This document shows, one piece after another, positions 37,009 to 47,806 of a DNA stretch of 64,000 bases. Under the pieces are notes generated by a model. That model searched no databases. It saw only the letters and a program-made list of their open reading frames with translations, and was not told the origin of the DNA. The stretch covers positions 62,001 through 126,000 of the forward strand of contig DATHTE010000008.1 in the NCBI GenBank assembly GCA_035463475.1. The letters run 5' to 3'. The position numbers were made by a program, and so were the translations under genes. The DNA is from JACPDI01 sp035463475 (lineage in GTDB: Bacteria > Acidobacteriota > Vicinamibacteria > Vicinamibacterales > 2-12-FULL-66-21). Every line of letters begins with the position of its first letter. The first letter of the stretch is position 1.

Positions 37009-37701
37009 TCACGCGTGCACGGCCCGGCGGAGGGCCGCTCTCGCGAGCAGGCGCGTGGAGTCGAGCGTCGGCAGCGGCGAGTTGGAGTCGTCCATGATCA
37101 GCGGGATTTCCGTGCAGCCGAGGACGACCGCGTCACAGCCCTCCTCTTTCATCCGGGCGATCACGCGCTGAAATTGCTCCACCGCCGCGGGCTTGCACAC
37201 GCCATACACCAGCTCGTCCATGATGATGCGGTTGATCTCTTCACGCTCCGCCGGCTTGGGAAGCACGTACGCGATCCCGCGCGCGGCGAGCTTCTCCGGA
37301 TACACGTCGCTCTCCAACAGCCAGCGAGTGCCGGTGAGGCCGAGGCGCCGGAAGCCACGCTCGACCGCATCCGCGGCGACTACCTCCGCAATGTGCAGCC
37401 AGGGGAGCGGCGATCGCGGTTCGACGAAGGGGAGCGCCTGGTGGATGGTGTTGTCCGGGCAGATCAGGAACTCGGCGCCGATCGACGCGAGCTTCCTTGC
37501 GGAGGCGAGCATCAAGTCACCCACGCCCTGCCAGTCGCCGCGATGGAGGCGCTCCGTGTACTCGGCGAACGGCGGGGTGTGCATCGAGACCTCCGGGTGG
37601 TCGTGCGCGCCGAGCAGCGCGGCCCCTTCCACGCAGATGGTCCGATAACAGAGCGCGGCCCCTTCGGCGGAACAGGCGACGATCCCGATGTGCTGCGGCA
37701 T
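37009..37701 (-). CDS. Aspartate/glutamate racemase family protein
   Basis: 230 residues, the standard size. Two catalytic cysteines are present: CPDNT (residue about 81) and GCTEIPL (about 195), the cofactor-independent racemase pair. MPQHIGIVACSAEGAALCYR is the typical N-terminus. It should interconvert L- and D-aspartate or a related amino acid in the cytoplasm. It stands alone; a GCGCC-rich repeat tract lies directly upstream. Substrate (Asp versus Glu) is not decided by sequence alone. Confidence 0.85.
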   Translation of the reverse strand: MPQHIGIVACSAEGAALCYRTICVEGAALLGAHDHPEVSMHTPPFAEYTERLHRGDWQGVGDLMLASARKLASIGAEFLICPDNTIHQALPFVEPRSPLPWLHIAEVVAADAVERGFRRLGLTGTRWLLESDVYPEKLAARGIAYVLPKPAEREEINRIIMDELVYGVCKPAAVEQFQRVIARMKEEGCDAVVLGCTEIPLIMDDSNSPLPTLDSTRLLARAALRRAVHA

Positions 37702-37722
37702 CGTGTGATTGTATCGCCGCGC

Positions 37723-37800
37723 CCGGCGGCAGCGCCCAGCGCCCTACGCCCAGCGTGGAGCGCCCTACGCCGCGCCAACGCCCAGCGTTGAGCGCCCTTC
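37723..37800. repeat. GCGCCCAGCG low-complexity repeat tract
   Basis: Irregular repeats of CAGCGCCC, CTACGCC and GCGTTGAGCGCC occur in the racemase leader. Composition and units resemble the 9625-9730 tract. No coding potential is seen. Confidence 0.55.
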
Positions 37801-37962
37801 GAGATCGTCTGGCGCACTGCACCTTTGGTTCCAGCGCGAGGTCGGTGCTCGGGCGTGATGGTGCGCCGTCACGCCCAGTACCAGACGACTGGACGGAACT
37901 GAATGGCAGACCTGAGCGAACGGGCCCTCGCAGAGAGGCGCCGGCGAGCGGCGATCGACGAA

Positions 37963-38448
37963 TCAGTGGGCCTGGCCGACCCGCGCTCCCACGAGCGTCT
38001 TGCTGGCGCGTGAAACCACGAGCGCGATCGGAAGCCCGACGAAGACCATGTGCACGAGGATCATCGTGGCGACGAGAGACATGGGTGGCGTACGGAGGTT
38101 CACGCGGGACAGCGGCAGCACGATCTGGTTCATGACGAGGTAGACCAGCACGCCGTAAATCGGTCCATACAGAAACGGCTGGCGCACAAGCACACGCAGA
38201 CGCCGGCTCGCCGTGAAATACACGGCCGCGACGACGAACGCGATCAGAAAGTGCAGCGCCATGCCGAGCGCGGCTGTGCTCGCGCCTCCCTGGAACGCCG
38301 ACGGCCCCAGCAGGCCGCTCGCGATCCCCTGCAGGACGAGCATCGGCCTGAAAGCGCCGGTGAACGCGGCGCGAACGGCGAACGCCGCCAGGATGTCCAG
38401 AACCCCGACAACCAATCCGCCGAGAGCGATGGGATGCATGCGGCGCAC
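37963..38448 (-). CDS. Small integral membrane protein
   Basis: 161 residues with four predicted transmembrane helices (about 8-30, 55-80, 92-112, 122-145). It contains LQGIASGLLGPSAFQGG and FLYGPIYGVLVYLVMN. The pattern recalls YagU/DUF1440-like membrane proteins, but I am not sure of the family. No operon partner lies on either side. Function unknown. Confidence 0.65.
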   Translation of the reverse strand: MRRMHPIALGGLVVGVLDILAAFAVRAAFTGAFRPMLVLQGIASGLLGPSAFQGGASTAALGMALHFLIAFVVAAVYFTASRRLRVLVRQPFLYGPIYGVLVYLVMNQIVLPLSRVNLRTPPMSLVATMILVHMVFVGLPIALVVSRASKTLVGARVGQAH

Positions 38449-38624
38449 GACTGCCTCCTCCAGTGAGCAGCGATTTTAGCCGTTCGGCGCGGCCCTCTGA
38501 CCTGCTAAGATCGTCCCGATCCGACTCCCCACTTCTGGCGTGCCGGCCGCGGTTCGCCTCTTGGTCCGGACGTCGTCACCGTCAGCCGCGCTGAGCCCAG
38601 CGGAGGCCGGGACATGGCGATAGC

Positions 38625-41600
38625 GTGTGCTCGGTGCCGGAAGGACAGGCCATCGTGGCTTCGGCGGGCGACCTTCGTGCAAACAACGAATCCTCGGACG
38701 GGACCGTCTTGATGCCGGCGGAACCGACGACCCAGCTCCGGACGACAAACAAGATCGCGATCGCCGCGGGCGCGCTGGCGATCGTTGTCGGTGGCGGCCA
38801 CGCGGTCGCCTGGATTACTGGCGCGATCGCACAACCCTCGGCCGGCACGGTCGTCATGACGACCAATACTGCTGTGGGCTTCCTGCTGTGTGGGCTCGCG
38901 CTGTCATTGCTCGCCTGGCCGGCGCCTGGGCCCGCTCGCCGACGCATCGCTGGAGCATGCGCGGCGCTCGCCTTTCTGCTCGGGGCGGCGACCGTCAGCG
39001 AACACGTCTTCGGCTGGAACCTCGGCATAGACGAACTGCTGGCCAGCGGACCCGCGGGTGCCCTGGCGAACCCGCCCCGCATGAGACCGCCCACGGCGGT
39101 GTCGTTCGTGTTCCTCGGGCTGTCCCTCCTGCTGCTTGCGCGTGGCCGCCGGCCGCACGAGCGGGCGATGGTGCACGAGGCGCCGGCCGTGATCGTCCTC
39201 CTGCTCGGGCTCCTGGAGACGATCGCGCTGCTCTACGGCGCCATCGAGTTGCAGAGCATGGTCCGTTTCACGGGCCTCACCTGGGGGACGGCGGTGCTGC
39301 CCGTTGTGGTCGCTGCCGGCGTGCTGTGCGCGCGGCCCGGCGAGGGGATGATGGCGTGCCTCACTGCGCCGGACGAGGGTGGCGTCATCGCGCGGGCACT
39401 GCTCGGTCCGGTGGTGTTCCTGCCGATCCTGTTTGGCTGGGCACACCTGAGGACGGAGCGTCTGAGGTGGTTCGACGAGTCAACGGGCACGAGTCTGCTG
39501 ACACTCGCGTCCGTCGTGACGTTCCTCGCGCTCGTGCTGTTCGCCAGCCGCCGCGTCAGCCTGTCTTATGTCGCGCTCCGCAAGAGCGAACGGGAAGCGC
39601 AGCGCCAGAAAGAGCTGCACGCCGAGGTCATGAGCACGACGGACGTGAACATCGCGTACCTGGATGCCGACTTCAACTTCGTCGTCGTGAACGCGGCTTA
39701 CGCCGAGAGCTGCCGGATGAAGCCGGAGGAGATGGTGGGCCTGAACCACTTTGCCCTCTATCCGCATCCGGAGAACGAAGTGATCTTCCGTCGCGTCCGG
39801 GACACTGGGCAGTCGGTCTTCTACAAGGACAAGCCGTTCGAATACCCGGACCAGCCGGAACGTGGCCTCATGTACTGGGACTGGAGCCTCGTTCCACTGA
39901 AGGATGCCACCGGCAAGGTCATCGGCGTGGTCCTGTCACTGAGGGAGACGACGAAATACAAGCAGGCGCAGGACGCGCTGCGCCAGGGCAAGGAACGGCT
40001 CCAACGCCTGGTGGAGGCGTCAACCGCTGTGCTGGGGCAGACCACTCCCGAAGGGCTCCTCGCCGTCATCTCGGAAGCGGCAAGAGACCTGACCGGCGCA
40101 CGTCATGTCGCGGTCGGCCACGGCTTTGTGAACGGCGAGTTCCTCATCGGCGCCGCATCGAGGAGAGGCGAGGGACCGCGCTGTCCGCCGGCCTCCACCT
40201 TCAAGGTGGAACGAGGCGGCGTTCACCTCGACCTGATGCAGGATGCCGACGCGATTCGGATGGACGACGCCGAGTTGCGCGCGCATCCACGCTGGTGGGG
40301 CCTGCCCGGAGACCACGTGCCGCTGCGAGGGCTCCTCGGCGTGCGGCTCCTGGCCGGCGACGGCTCGCCCAACGGCATGATCCTCGCCACCGACAAGGAG
40401 GAGGGGGAGTTCACGGCGGACGACGAGGCGGCGCTCCGGCAGCTGGCCGCGATCGGATCGCTCGGGCTCCAGGAGACGGCGGTCCGCAACGAGCTCGAGG
40501 AGGCGGACCGGCGCAAGAACCAGTTCCTGGCGGTGCTCTCGCACGAGCTCCGCAACCCGCTCGCGGCCATCCGCGCCGCGCTGTATATCGTCAACCACGC
40601 CACCTCGTCTCCTGCGCACGCCGGCCAGGCGCGGGCGGTGATCGACCGTCAGGTCGCGCAGCTGACGCGGCTCGTGGACGATTTGCTGGACGTGACGCGC
40701 ATCACTCGCGGAAAGATCCAGCTACAGCGGGGGCCGCTCGACTTCGTCGCGCTGGTGCGGCGGACGGCCGAGGATCACCGCTCGATGTTCGTGAACCGCG
40801 GCATCGACCTCGAGATCGCGCTGACGAACGAGGCCCTGTGGGTGGACGGCGACGAGCACCGGCTGACGCAAGCGGTCGGCAACCTGCTGCACAACGCCGC
40901 GAAGTTCACCGATCGCGGCGGACGAACGGTGATCCGCGCGGGGCGCGACGAGGCGTGGGATCGCGGCATCATCACCGTTCGCGACACGGGCATCGGTATC
41001 ACCCCCGCGGCGCTGCGGCGCCTGTTCGAGCCGTTCATCCAGGAGGAGCAGTCGATCGACCGCGCCCGCGGCGGTCTCGGCCTCGGCCTGTCCCTCGTGA
41101 AGTCGCTCGTCGAGATGCACGGAGGTACCGTGCAGGCTCGAAGCGACGGTCTCGGCAAGGGGGCCGAGTTCACGATCCGGTTGCCGCTCCAGGCATCACC
41201 GGCCGTTCCCCGCCCGGAGCCGGCCCGCGCGCGGCATCAGCTCAGGCGCGTGCTGATCATCGAGGACAACGTCGATGCCGCGATCACGTTGCAGAGAGCG
41301 CTAGCGCTGGCCGGTCACCAGGTGGAGGTGGCCTACACCGGCCAGGAAGGGCTCGCAAAGGCGACACAGTTCGACCCGCACGTGATCCTCTGCGACATCG
41401 GTTTGCCGGGAATGGACGGATACGAAGTGGCGCGCGCGTGCCGAATCAGCGACGCTCTGCGGGACGTGTATCTCGTCGCGCTGACGGGATACGCGCTGCC
41501 GGACGACGTCGCGAAGGCGCGCGAGGCGGGGTTCGATCTTCACGCGGCGAAGCCCCTCAGCACGGAGAAGCTCGAAGACCTGCTGGGGGCGATTGACCGG

Positions 41601-41657
41601 ACCGAGGTGTCGCCGGACTCCGAACACGTATCGCCGCCCGGCGGGAGCGTTCACTAG
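38625..41657 (+). CDS. Hybrid sensor histidine kinase (membrane, PAS, GAF, REC)
   Basis: 1010 residues if GTG 38625 is the start; the ATG at 38712 is an alternative that keeps all domains. About eight N-terminal membrane helices form a MASE-like sensor region (about 40-320), then PAS (about 335-460), GAF (about 480-620), HisKA with SHELRNPLAAI (His640), HATPase (NLLHNAAKF, DTGIGI, GLGLGLSLV) and a C-terminal receiver with Asp924 in CDIGLPGMDGYE. It autophosphorylates on His and passes the phosphate to its own receiver. No separate response regulator is adjacent, so the output is unknown. The signal is unknown. Confidence 0.88.
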   Translation: MCSVPEGQAIVASAGDLRANNESSDGTVLMPAEPTTQLRTTNKIAIAAGALAIVVGGGHAVAWITGAIAQPSAGTVVMTTNTAVGFLLCGLALSLLAWPAPGPARRRIAGACAALAFLLGAATVSEHVFGWNLGIDELLASGPAGALANPPRMRPPTAVSFVFLGLSLLLLARGRRPHERAMVHEAPAVIVLLLGLLETIALLYGAIELQSMVRFTGLTWGTAVLPVVVAAGVLCARPGEGMMACLTAPDEGGVIARALLGPVVFLPILFGWAHLRTERLRWFDESTGTSLLTLASVVTFLALVLFASRRVSLSYVALRKSEREAQRQKELHAEVMSTTDVNIAYLDADFNFVVVNAAYAESCRMKPEEMVGLNHFALYPHPENEVIFRRVRDTGQSVFYKDKPFEYPDQPERGLMYWDWSLVPLKDATGKVIGVVLSLRETTKYKQAQDALRQGKERLQRLVEASTAVLGQTTPEGLLAVISEAARDLTGARHVAVGHGFVNGEFLIGAASRRGEGPRCPPASTFKVERGGVHLDLMQDADAIRMDDAELRAHPRWWGLPGDHVPLRGLLGVRLLAGDGSPNGMILATDKEEGEFTADDEAALRQLAAIGSLGLQETAVRNELEEADRRKNQFLAVLSHELRNPLAAIRAALYIVNHATSSPAHAGQARAVIDRQVAQLTRLVDDLLDVTRITRGKIQLQRGPLDFVALVRRTAEDHRSMFVNRGIDLEIALTNEALWVDGDEHRLTQAVGNLLHNAAKFTDRGGRTVIRAGRDEAWDRGIITVRDTGIGITPAALRRLFEPFIQEEQSIDRARGGLGLGLSLVKSLVEMHGGTVQARSDGLGKGAEFTIRLPLQASPAVPRPEPARARHQLRRVLIIEDNVDAAITLQRALALAGHQVEVAYTGQEGLAKATQFDPHVILCDIGLPGMDGYEVARACRISDALRDVYLVALTGYALPDDVAKAREAGFDLHAAKPLSTEKLEDLLGAIDRTEVSPDSEHVSPPGGSVH

Positions 41658-41718
41658 GCCTGCCGGGGACCCACTCCTGTCGCGTCACGCGTTCGCGTGA
41701 CCACTGTTGCGCACTTTG

Positions 41719-41737
41719 GCGCACACGGCGTGTGCGC
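41719..41737. terminator. Hairpin after the hybrid kinase gene
   Basis: GCGCACAC-GGC-GTGTGCGC, perfect 8-bp arms, 62 bases past the kinase stop and 67 bases before the RDD operon. No T-run follows; it may also be an operator for the operon. Confidence 0.35.
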
Positions 41738-41803
41738 TCTACATGTGCGCCTGACACCTGCCGATATCACCAACACGCCACACATCACCGGGAGTTTGAG
41801 CTT

Positions 41804-42301
41804 ATGACGAATCCGTACGCTCCGCCTCGTGCTGTCGTCCGGGACGTTCGTGATCCACAGGCACAGGCCGAGCCCGCGGGACGTGGCACGCGGCTCGGCG
41901 CGGCGATTCTCGATGGCATCATCGTCACCGTGATGGTGTACGTGCCGATCCTGTTCTTCCCCGCGATCGGCGCGGCCGCGTCTCCCGGCGCGGAGGGGGG
42001 CAGCATGATCGGCATCGGTATGGTGCTGGGGCTCGCCGGGTTCATCATCTGGTGCTGGCTCACCATCACGTACGTCTACCGCAACGGGCAGACCATCGGG
42101 AAGAAGCTCGTCGGGATCAAGGTGGTGCGCAGTGACGGAACGCCGATTTCGCTCAGCCGGATTTTCTGGCTGCGCAACGTCGTGAACGCGATGCTGGGCA
42201 TCATCCCGCTGTACGGGCTGATCGACGTGCTCTTCATCTTCGGAGAATCGCGTCAGTGTCTGCACGACAAGCTCGCAGACACCGTCGTCGTCGTGGCCTG
42301 A
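41804..42301 (+). CDS. RDD family membrane protein (first of operon)
   Basis: 165 residues with a proline-rich start (MTNPYAPPRAVVRD). The RDD pattern is present: R in GTRLGAAILDG (first R-x-x-x-x-x-D), then GQTIGKKLVGIKVV, the conserved GKxxxGI loop, and a final helix with LHDKLADTVVV. Three transmembrane helices. It heads the tightly packed eight-gene operon that ends with DUF58. RDD proteins have been linked to ion or solute movement, but the role in this context is not known. Confidence 0.85.
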   Translation: MTNPYAPPRAVVRDVRDPQAQAEPAGRGTRLGAAILDGIIVTVMVYVPILFFPAIGAAASPGAEGGSMIGIGMVLGLAGFIIWCWLTITYVYRNGQTIGKKLVGIKVVRSDGTPISLSRIFWLRNVVNAMLGIIPLYGLIDVLFIFGESRQCLHDKLADTVVVVA

Positions 42302-42326
42302 GGGTTCCCCCGGGGGCGGGCGGGAC

Positions 42327-43016
42327 GTGCTGGACACGGTCGTCGCTGCGGAGACGCCTGAAGGCATCCTGCTCGAGCTGCGTCCGGCCGGTCTGAGCGT
42401 CCGATTTTACGCGTTCGCGCTCGACTGGGTCATCCGGATCGCCGTGCTGTACGCGGCAGCCATCGCAGTGCTGTTCGTGGGCGGCGTCGGTGTCGCGTTC
42501 TGGCTGATTCTGCTCTTCGCCCTCGAGTGGCTCTATCCCGTGGCCTTCGAGCTGATGCAGGGGGGCGCGACGCCGGGGAAGCGGGCGTTCGGCCTGAAGG
42601 TCATCATGGACAACGGCCTGCCGATCACGGCGGCGGCGTCCATGACACGCAACCTGCTGCGCGCGGCCGACTTTCTTCCGTTCGGCTACGCGTTCGCGAT
42701 CGTGAGCATGCTGGTGCGGCACGACTACAAGCGGCTCGGGGACATCGCCGCTGCCACCATCGTCGTGCACGAACAGAAGGCGGTGCCCCGCATCGTCCTC
42801 GAGGCGGTCGCGCCCGTGGCGCCGGCGCGGCCGCTCGCGCAGCAGGACCAGGCCGCGGTCATCGCGCTCGCCGCGCGGGCGAAGCGCCTCACGGCGGAGC
42901 GGCTCGACGAGCTGGCAGCGCTCGCTGCCACGGTGTCCGGAGACGCGGGGCGCGCGGGGCCCGCCGTCACGCGCCGCGTGCTCGGGGTGGCGCAGTGGCT
43001 ACTGGGGCGCCGGTGA
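42327..43016 (+). CDS. RDD family membrane protein with C-terminal extension
   Basis: 229 residues from a GTG start. The RDD core (about 20-150) has LSVRFYAFALDW, GGATPGKRAFGLKVI and DYKRLGDIAAATIVV. A hydrophilic alpha-helical tail of about 80 residues follows, rich in A, R and L, and absent in the first RDD protein. The stop (TGA 43014-43016) overlaps the next start as TGATG, so translation is coupled. RDD twins heading a SpoIIM/MoxR operon are a recurrent arrangement. Confidence 0.85.
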   Translation: MLDTVVAAETPEGILLELRPAGLSVRFYAFALDWVIRIAVLYAAAIAVLFVGGVGVAFWLILLFALEWLYPVAFELMQGGATPGKRAFGLKVIMDNGLPITAAASMTRNLLRAADFLPFGYAFAIVSMLVRHDYKRLGDIAAATIVVHEQKAVPRIVLEAVAPVAPARPLAQQDQAAVIALAARAKRLTAERLDELAALAATVSGDAGRAGPAVTRRVLGVAQWLLGRR

Positions 43017-43999
43017 TGACCCCGCTCCAGTTCGAACAGGTGTATCAGGCGGAGTGGGCCGAGCTCGAGACGTTGCTCGATCGTGTGATCGGCCGCAACG
43101 CCTCGGGTGACGCGCCCACGGTTCCCGTGCACGGCGATCGTCTCGCGGCACTCTACCGGCTCGCGTGCGAGCACCTTGCGCTGTCGCGCGCCCGCGCCTA
43201 CCCCCCGTACATCGTCGATCGTCTCGAGCGGATGACCGCCGACGCACACCAGCTGATTTACCGGCGGAACGAGTTCGGTCTCGCCCGGCTGAAGGAGCTG
43301 ATCGCCGTCGATTTTCCGTCCGCGGTCAGGAAGCAGGCCCCGTACGTGGCCGTGGCCGCGGCCGTGTTCGTGCTGCCGGCGATCGTGATTGCGCTGCTCG
43401 TGTATTGGCGCCCGGAACTGATCCTGGCCGTGGTGAGCTCGGAAACGGCGGCCTCGTTCGAGGAAATGTATTCGCCGGCCGCCGACTCGATCGGCCGGAA
43501 CCGCACGGCGACGACAGACTGGATGATGTTCGGCTTCTACATCTACAACAACGTGAGCGTCGCGTTCCAGTGTTTCGCCGGTGGACTCTTCGCGGGCATC
43601 GGGACCTTGTTCTTCCTCGCCTACAACGGCGCGTTCTCCGGGGCGCTCGCCGGATACCTTACGGAGCGAGGGCTGGCGTCCACGTTCTACTCGTTCGTTG
43701 CCACGCACTCGTCATTCGAGCTGACGGCCGTCGTGCTGTCGGGAGCGGCGGGCCTGCGAATCGGGCACTCGCTCCTGGCGCCGAAGCGCCTGACGCGCAT
43801 GCAGTCGCTGCTCGAGGCGACGCGCGAGTGTTCCGTCGTTCTGTACGGGATGACCGCCATGCTCTTCGTGGCCGCGGCGGTCGAGGCCTTCTGGTCGTCC
43901 GCCAGCTGGCTGCCGCCGGCTGTGAAGTACGTGGCGGCCACCGGCTGCTGGACCGCCGTGCTCGGTTACTTGACGTTCCAGGGACGCCGTGCAGGTTGA
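43016..43999 (+). CDS. SpoIIM-like (stage II sporulation protein M) membrane protein
   Basis: 327 residues. A cytoplasmic helical N-terminus (about 1-105; LAALYRLACEHLALSRARAY, then RRNEFGLARLKELIAVDFP) precedes about six transmembrane helices with the SpoIIM/DUF95 features FGFYIYNNVSVAFQCFAGG, NGAFSGALAGYL and THSSFELTAVVLSGAAGL. In spore formers SpoIIM works with peptidoglycan hydrolases in engulfment; here there is no sporulation context, so the homolog likely has an envelope role with the MoxR/DUF58 partners. ATG 43016 overlaps the upstream stop; GTG 43013 is also in frame. Confidence 0.85.
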   Translation: MTPLQFEQVYQAEWAELETLLDRVIGRNASGDAPTVPVHGDRLAALYRLACEHLALSRARAYPPYIVDRLERMTADAHQLIYRRNEFGLARLKELIAVDFPSAVRKQAPYVAVAAAVFVLPAIVIALLVYWRPELILAVVSSETAASFEEMYSPAADSIGRNRTATTDWMMFGFYIYNNVSVAFQCFAGGLFAGIGTLFFLAYNGAFSGALAGYLTERGLASTFYSFVATHSSFELTAVVLSGAAGLRIGHSLLAPKRLTRMQSLLEATRECSVVLYGMTAMLFVAAAVEAFWSSASWLPPAVKYVAATGCWTAVLGYLTFQGRRAG

Positions 44000-44720
44000 G
44001 GCTCTTGCGGTTCGCCTGCGCCCGCGGACGGCGATGGAAGCCGCGGACCTCGGCGTGCGTCTGTGCCAGCACGCCGTGCGCTCCGTTTACCTGTGCTACG
44101 GACTGGTGGCTGTCCCGGTGATCGCGCTCGCGATGGCGTCCTTCGGCGTTGCCACCTGGCTGCCGAGCCTCGTCATTTGGTGGGCCAAGCCGTGGCTCGA
44201 TCGGACGATCCTCTTCGTGCTGGCGCGCACGGCGTTCAATCAGCGGACCGCGCCGGGCGACCTGTGGCGGGAGCAGCGGCAGGTGTGGTGGCGCCAGATT
44301 GTGTTCACGTGGACGGTGCGGCGGTTCTCCCCCTGGCGTTCTCTGACGCAGCCGGTGTATCAGCTCGAGGGGTTTTCGATCCTGACGGCGGGTCCTCGCG
44401 TTCGCCAGATCCGCCGCGGAAAGGCGGGCACCGCGTTCCTGATGACGTCCGCGTTCGCCCTGGCCGAAGGCGCGCTCACCGGCGCCCTGGTGTCGCTCCT
44501 GTTCTGGTTCGCGCCGTCGGGACAGACGCCGGACCTGCTCGAGTTGCTCTCCGGCGAGCAGCCGGCCTTCGCGCTGGCCTGGACAATCGCGTACGGAGTC
44601 GCGGTGCTGTTCCTCGAGCCGTTCTTCGTGGCCGCGGGATTTGCGATGTACCTGACCAGGCGTGCCGAGCTCGAGGCCTGGGACATCGAGCAGGAGTTCC
44701 GGCGTGCGTTCGCGCATTGA
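43989..44720 (+). CDS. Multispanning membrane protein of the MoxR operon
   Basis: 243 residues from GTG 43989, overlapping the SpoIIM-like gene by 11 bases. Four or five transmembrane helices (about 33-75, 145-170, 190-220). It contains WWAKPWLDRTILFVLAR and a TWTVRRFSPWRSL loop, and ends in an AELEAWDIEQEFRRAF tail. I do not recognise a numbered family, but similar proteins occur between SpoIIM and DUF4129 genes in this operon type. The end overlaps the DUF4129 gene by 17 bases. Role unknown. Confidence 0.75.
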   Translation: MQVEALAVRLRPRTAMEAADLGVRLCQHAVRSVYLCYGLVAVPVIALAMASFGVATWLPSLVIWWAKPWLDRTILFVLARTAFNQRTAPGDLWREQRQVWWRQIVFTWTVRRFSPWRSLTQPVYQLEGFSILTAGPRVRQIRRGKAGTAFLMTSAFALAEGALTGALVSLLFWFAPSGQTPDLLELLSGEQPAFALAWTIAYGVAVLFLEPFFVAAGFAMYLTRRAELEAWDIEQEFRRAFAH

Positions 44721-45498
44721 GATCCACCTGTGGACCGCCGCGATCGTGGCGCTGTCTTGCGCGGTCCCGGCAGCCGCGGCGGCGGCCGCCGTCATCCCGG
44801 CCCCGGTTGAGAGCGGCGCTGAAGGCTTCACCCAGGCGGAGATCGCGCACGCGATCGCGAGGGTCAAGGCCGATCCGAATCTCGCTCCGGAGCGCACCAT
44901 CAAGACGCTCCGCTGGAAGAACGCCAGCGAACCGAAGCGCTCCGGCATCCCGGCGTGGTTCACGTGGCTGGCCGGCCTGTTCCGGTGGCTCGACCAGTCG
45001 GCGCGCCTCCTGGTGTGGGCCGCGGCAGCGGTGCTCGCGGGCATGCTGGTCGTCTACCTCGTTCGCCTCTGGCGCGCGGCAACCCTCTCGCGCGTAGACG
45101 AACCGTTCGTGCCGCCCACGCACGTGCGCGATCTGGACATCCGGCCGGAGACGCTCCCGCGCGACGTCGGCGCGGCGGCGCGCGCGCTCTGGGACCGCGG
45201 GGAGCATCGCGCGGCGCTCGCGCTCCTCTACCGGGGCCTGCTTTCCCGCCTCGCCCACGTGCATCGCGTGCCGATTCGCGATTCGAGTACCGAAGGGGAG
45301 TGCCTCTCGCTGGCGGCAGGCCGCCTGACGCCGCGGAGAAGCGAGTACGCGGGACGACTCGTGCAAGTGTGGCAGCGCGCCGTGTACGGCCAGGAGGACG
45401 TTCGCGTGGCAATTGTGTACGCGTTGTGCGACGAGTTCGCGTCCCTGCTCGATCGAGCGTCGCCGAGCGGATCCGCCGCCTCGCAGGGGGCGTCATGA
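44704..45498 (+). CDS. DUF4129 domain protein
   Basis: 264 residues from GTG 44704. A signal-like N-terminal helix (TAAIVALSCAVPAAAAAAA) and an export-side segment of about 80 residues lead to one transmembrane helix (about 100-120), followed by the cytoplasmic DUF4129 domain (about 155-255). The domain shows ALWDRGEHRAALALLYRGLL and STEGECLSLA. Similar domains sit at the C-terminus of membrane-anchored transglutaminase-like proteins. The stop overlaps the DUF4350 start by 4 bases (ATGA). It is predicted to assemble with the other membrane proteins of the operon. Confidence 0.8.
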   Translation: MRSRIEIHLWTAAIVALSCAVPAAAAAAAVIPAPVESGAEGFTQAEIAHAIARVKADPNLAPERTIKTLRWKNASEPKRSGIPAWFTWLAGLFRWLDQSARLLVWAAAAVLAGMLVVYLVRLWRAATLSRVDEPFVPPTHVRDLDIRPETLPRDVGAAARALWDRGEHRAALALLYRGLLSRLAHVHRVPIRDSSTEGECLSLAAGRLTPRRSEYAGRLVQVWQRAVYGQEDVRVAIVYALCDEFASLLDRASPSGSAASQGAS

Positions 45499-46674
45499 GG
45501 CGCAGCGTCCCGATCTGGCTGCTCGTCGGCTCCCCCCTCGCGTTGCTGGTGGTCTGGATCGCCCTGAATACCTCGTGGGTCGACGTCAAGCTGCCGATGC
45601 CGCCGAAAGGGGAGGCGCGCACGAACCCGTTCTATGCCGTGCAGCGTTTCGCCGGGGCGCTCGGCGCGCGCACGACGTGGGACCGCGTGCTGGCCGTCCC
45701 GCCGCCGGAGTCCGTGATCGTGCTCTCGGCCTGGCACTGGAGCCTCAGCTCATCGCGGCGCAACGCCCTGGAGCGATGGGTCGAATCCGGCGGACGGCTG
45801 GTGGTTGACCGGACACTAGTTGGCGGCGGCGACGAATTCGAGCGGTGGTCCGGGATCGCGCGCAACGAGAAGAAGCAGGCGCGGCAGACCGACGACTCCG
45901 ACGCCCCTTACAAACCGGCGAACCCGGCGACGTGTCGCCCCTTCCAGGAGGAACGGGAGGGTGTTCAGCCCTCCACGTCCGCGACGCGGTACCGGCTCTG
46001 CGGCCTGGAGGCGTTGTCGTCGCTCGCGAGCGTAAAGCAGCCGCTCTGGGCGCTCCGCGACGCCTCGGGTTTCCAGGCCATGCGGGTGCGCGTCGGCCGC
46101 GGTACCGTGACCGTGATAAACGCGGCGCCGTTCCGCCACCTCAGCCTGTTCGAGGGAGATCACGCTTCACTGTTCGTGGCAGCCACGGGGTTGCGTCGGG
46201 CAGACGAGGTGCACTTCCTCTCCGAAGACGATCACCCGTCGCTGGTGGCGCTGCTGTGGCACCATGGAGCGCCGGTTGCGTCGGTCGCGCTGGCGCTCGT
46301 CGGGTTGATGCTGTGGCGCGGCGCGGTCCGGTTCGGCCCGCTGGCGGCGTCGCCGCCCGCCGCGCGGCGTTCGCTGGCCGAGCAGATCCGCGGCACGGGG
46401 CAGTTCGCGCTGCGGTACGGGCGGGGCAAAGCGCTTCATGCGGCGAGCGTCCGCGCGCTCGACGAAGCGGCGCGCCGCCGCGTCAGCAGCTACACGAACA
46501 TGCCTCCACCCGAGCGCACGGAGGCGCTCGCGCGGCTGACCCGGTTCGACCGGGATTCTCTCGCGGCGGCGATACATCACCCGGCGCTGCACCGCCCGCA
46601 CGAGCTGCGGCGCACGATTGCGCTGCTCGAGGCGGCGCGGCGCCACATCCTGCTCGAACGCCCAAGGTCCTCCC

Positions 46675-46688
<14 letters not shown>
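45495..46688 (+). CDS. DUF4350 domain protein
   Basis: 397 residues. An N-terminal membrane helix (VPIWLLVGSPLALLVVWIAL) precedes the DUF4350 domain with NPFYAVQRFAGALGA and WVESGGRLVVDRTL, a Rossmann-like fold resembling a GATase-like strand order. A second membrane helix is at about 258-275, followed by a cytoplasmic helical tail (RSLAEQIRGTGQFALRYG). This two-helix topology with a periplasmic loop is typical. It overlaps the MoxR gene by 14 bases. It may bind a ligand or peptide, but no catalytic residues are evident. Confidence 0.8.
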
Positions 46689-47652
<964 letters not shown>

Positions 47653-47684
47653 CGAAGGGTTCAGGGTCAGGGGTCAGAGGCCCT

Positions 47685-47706
47685 AGGTTAGACCAAGGTT
47701 AGACCA
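47685..47706. repeat. Two tandem 11-bp repeats between MoxR and DUF58 genes
   Basis: AGGTTAGACCA occurs twice in tandem (47685-47695 and 47696-47706), just after GGTTCAGGGTCAGGGGTCAGAGG. The words recall the GGTTTAGACC repeat at 23116. The 154-base gap also probably carries the DUF58 leader; no promoter was recognised. Confidence 0.6.
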
Positions 47707-47806
47707 GAGGCTGGGCGCGAGAGGCGAGAGGTCACAGGCCGCCCCGATCAACCACGAACGGTGCCGTGACAGTTCGCGAATCATCCAGGCTGGGGGCAGA
47801 CGTGCC

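Noticed and set aside
37903..38010. Possible 35-codon forward frame (MADLSERALAERRRR start)
   Set aside because: It overlaps the end of the opposite-strand membrane-protein gene, has no clear ribosome site and shows shadow-like arginine composition.
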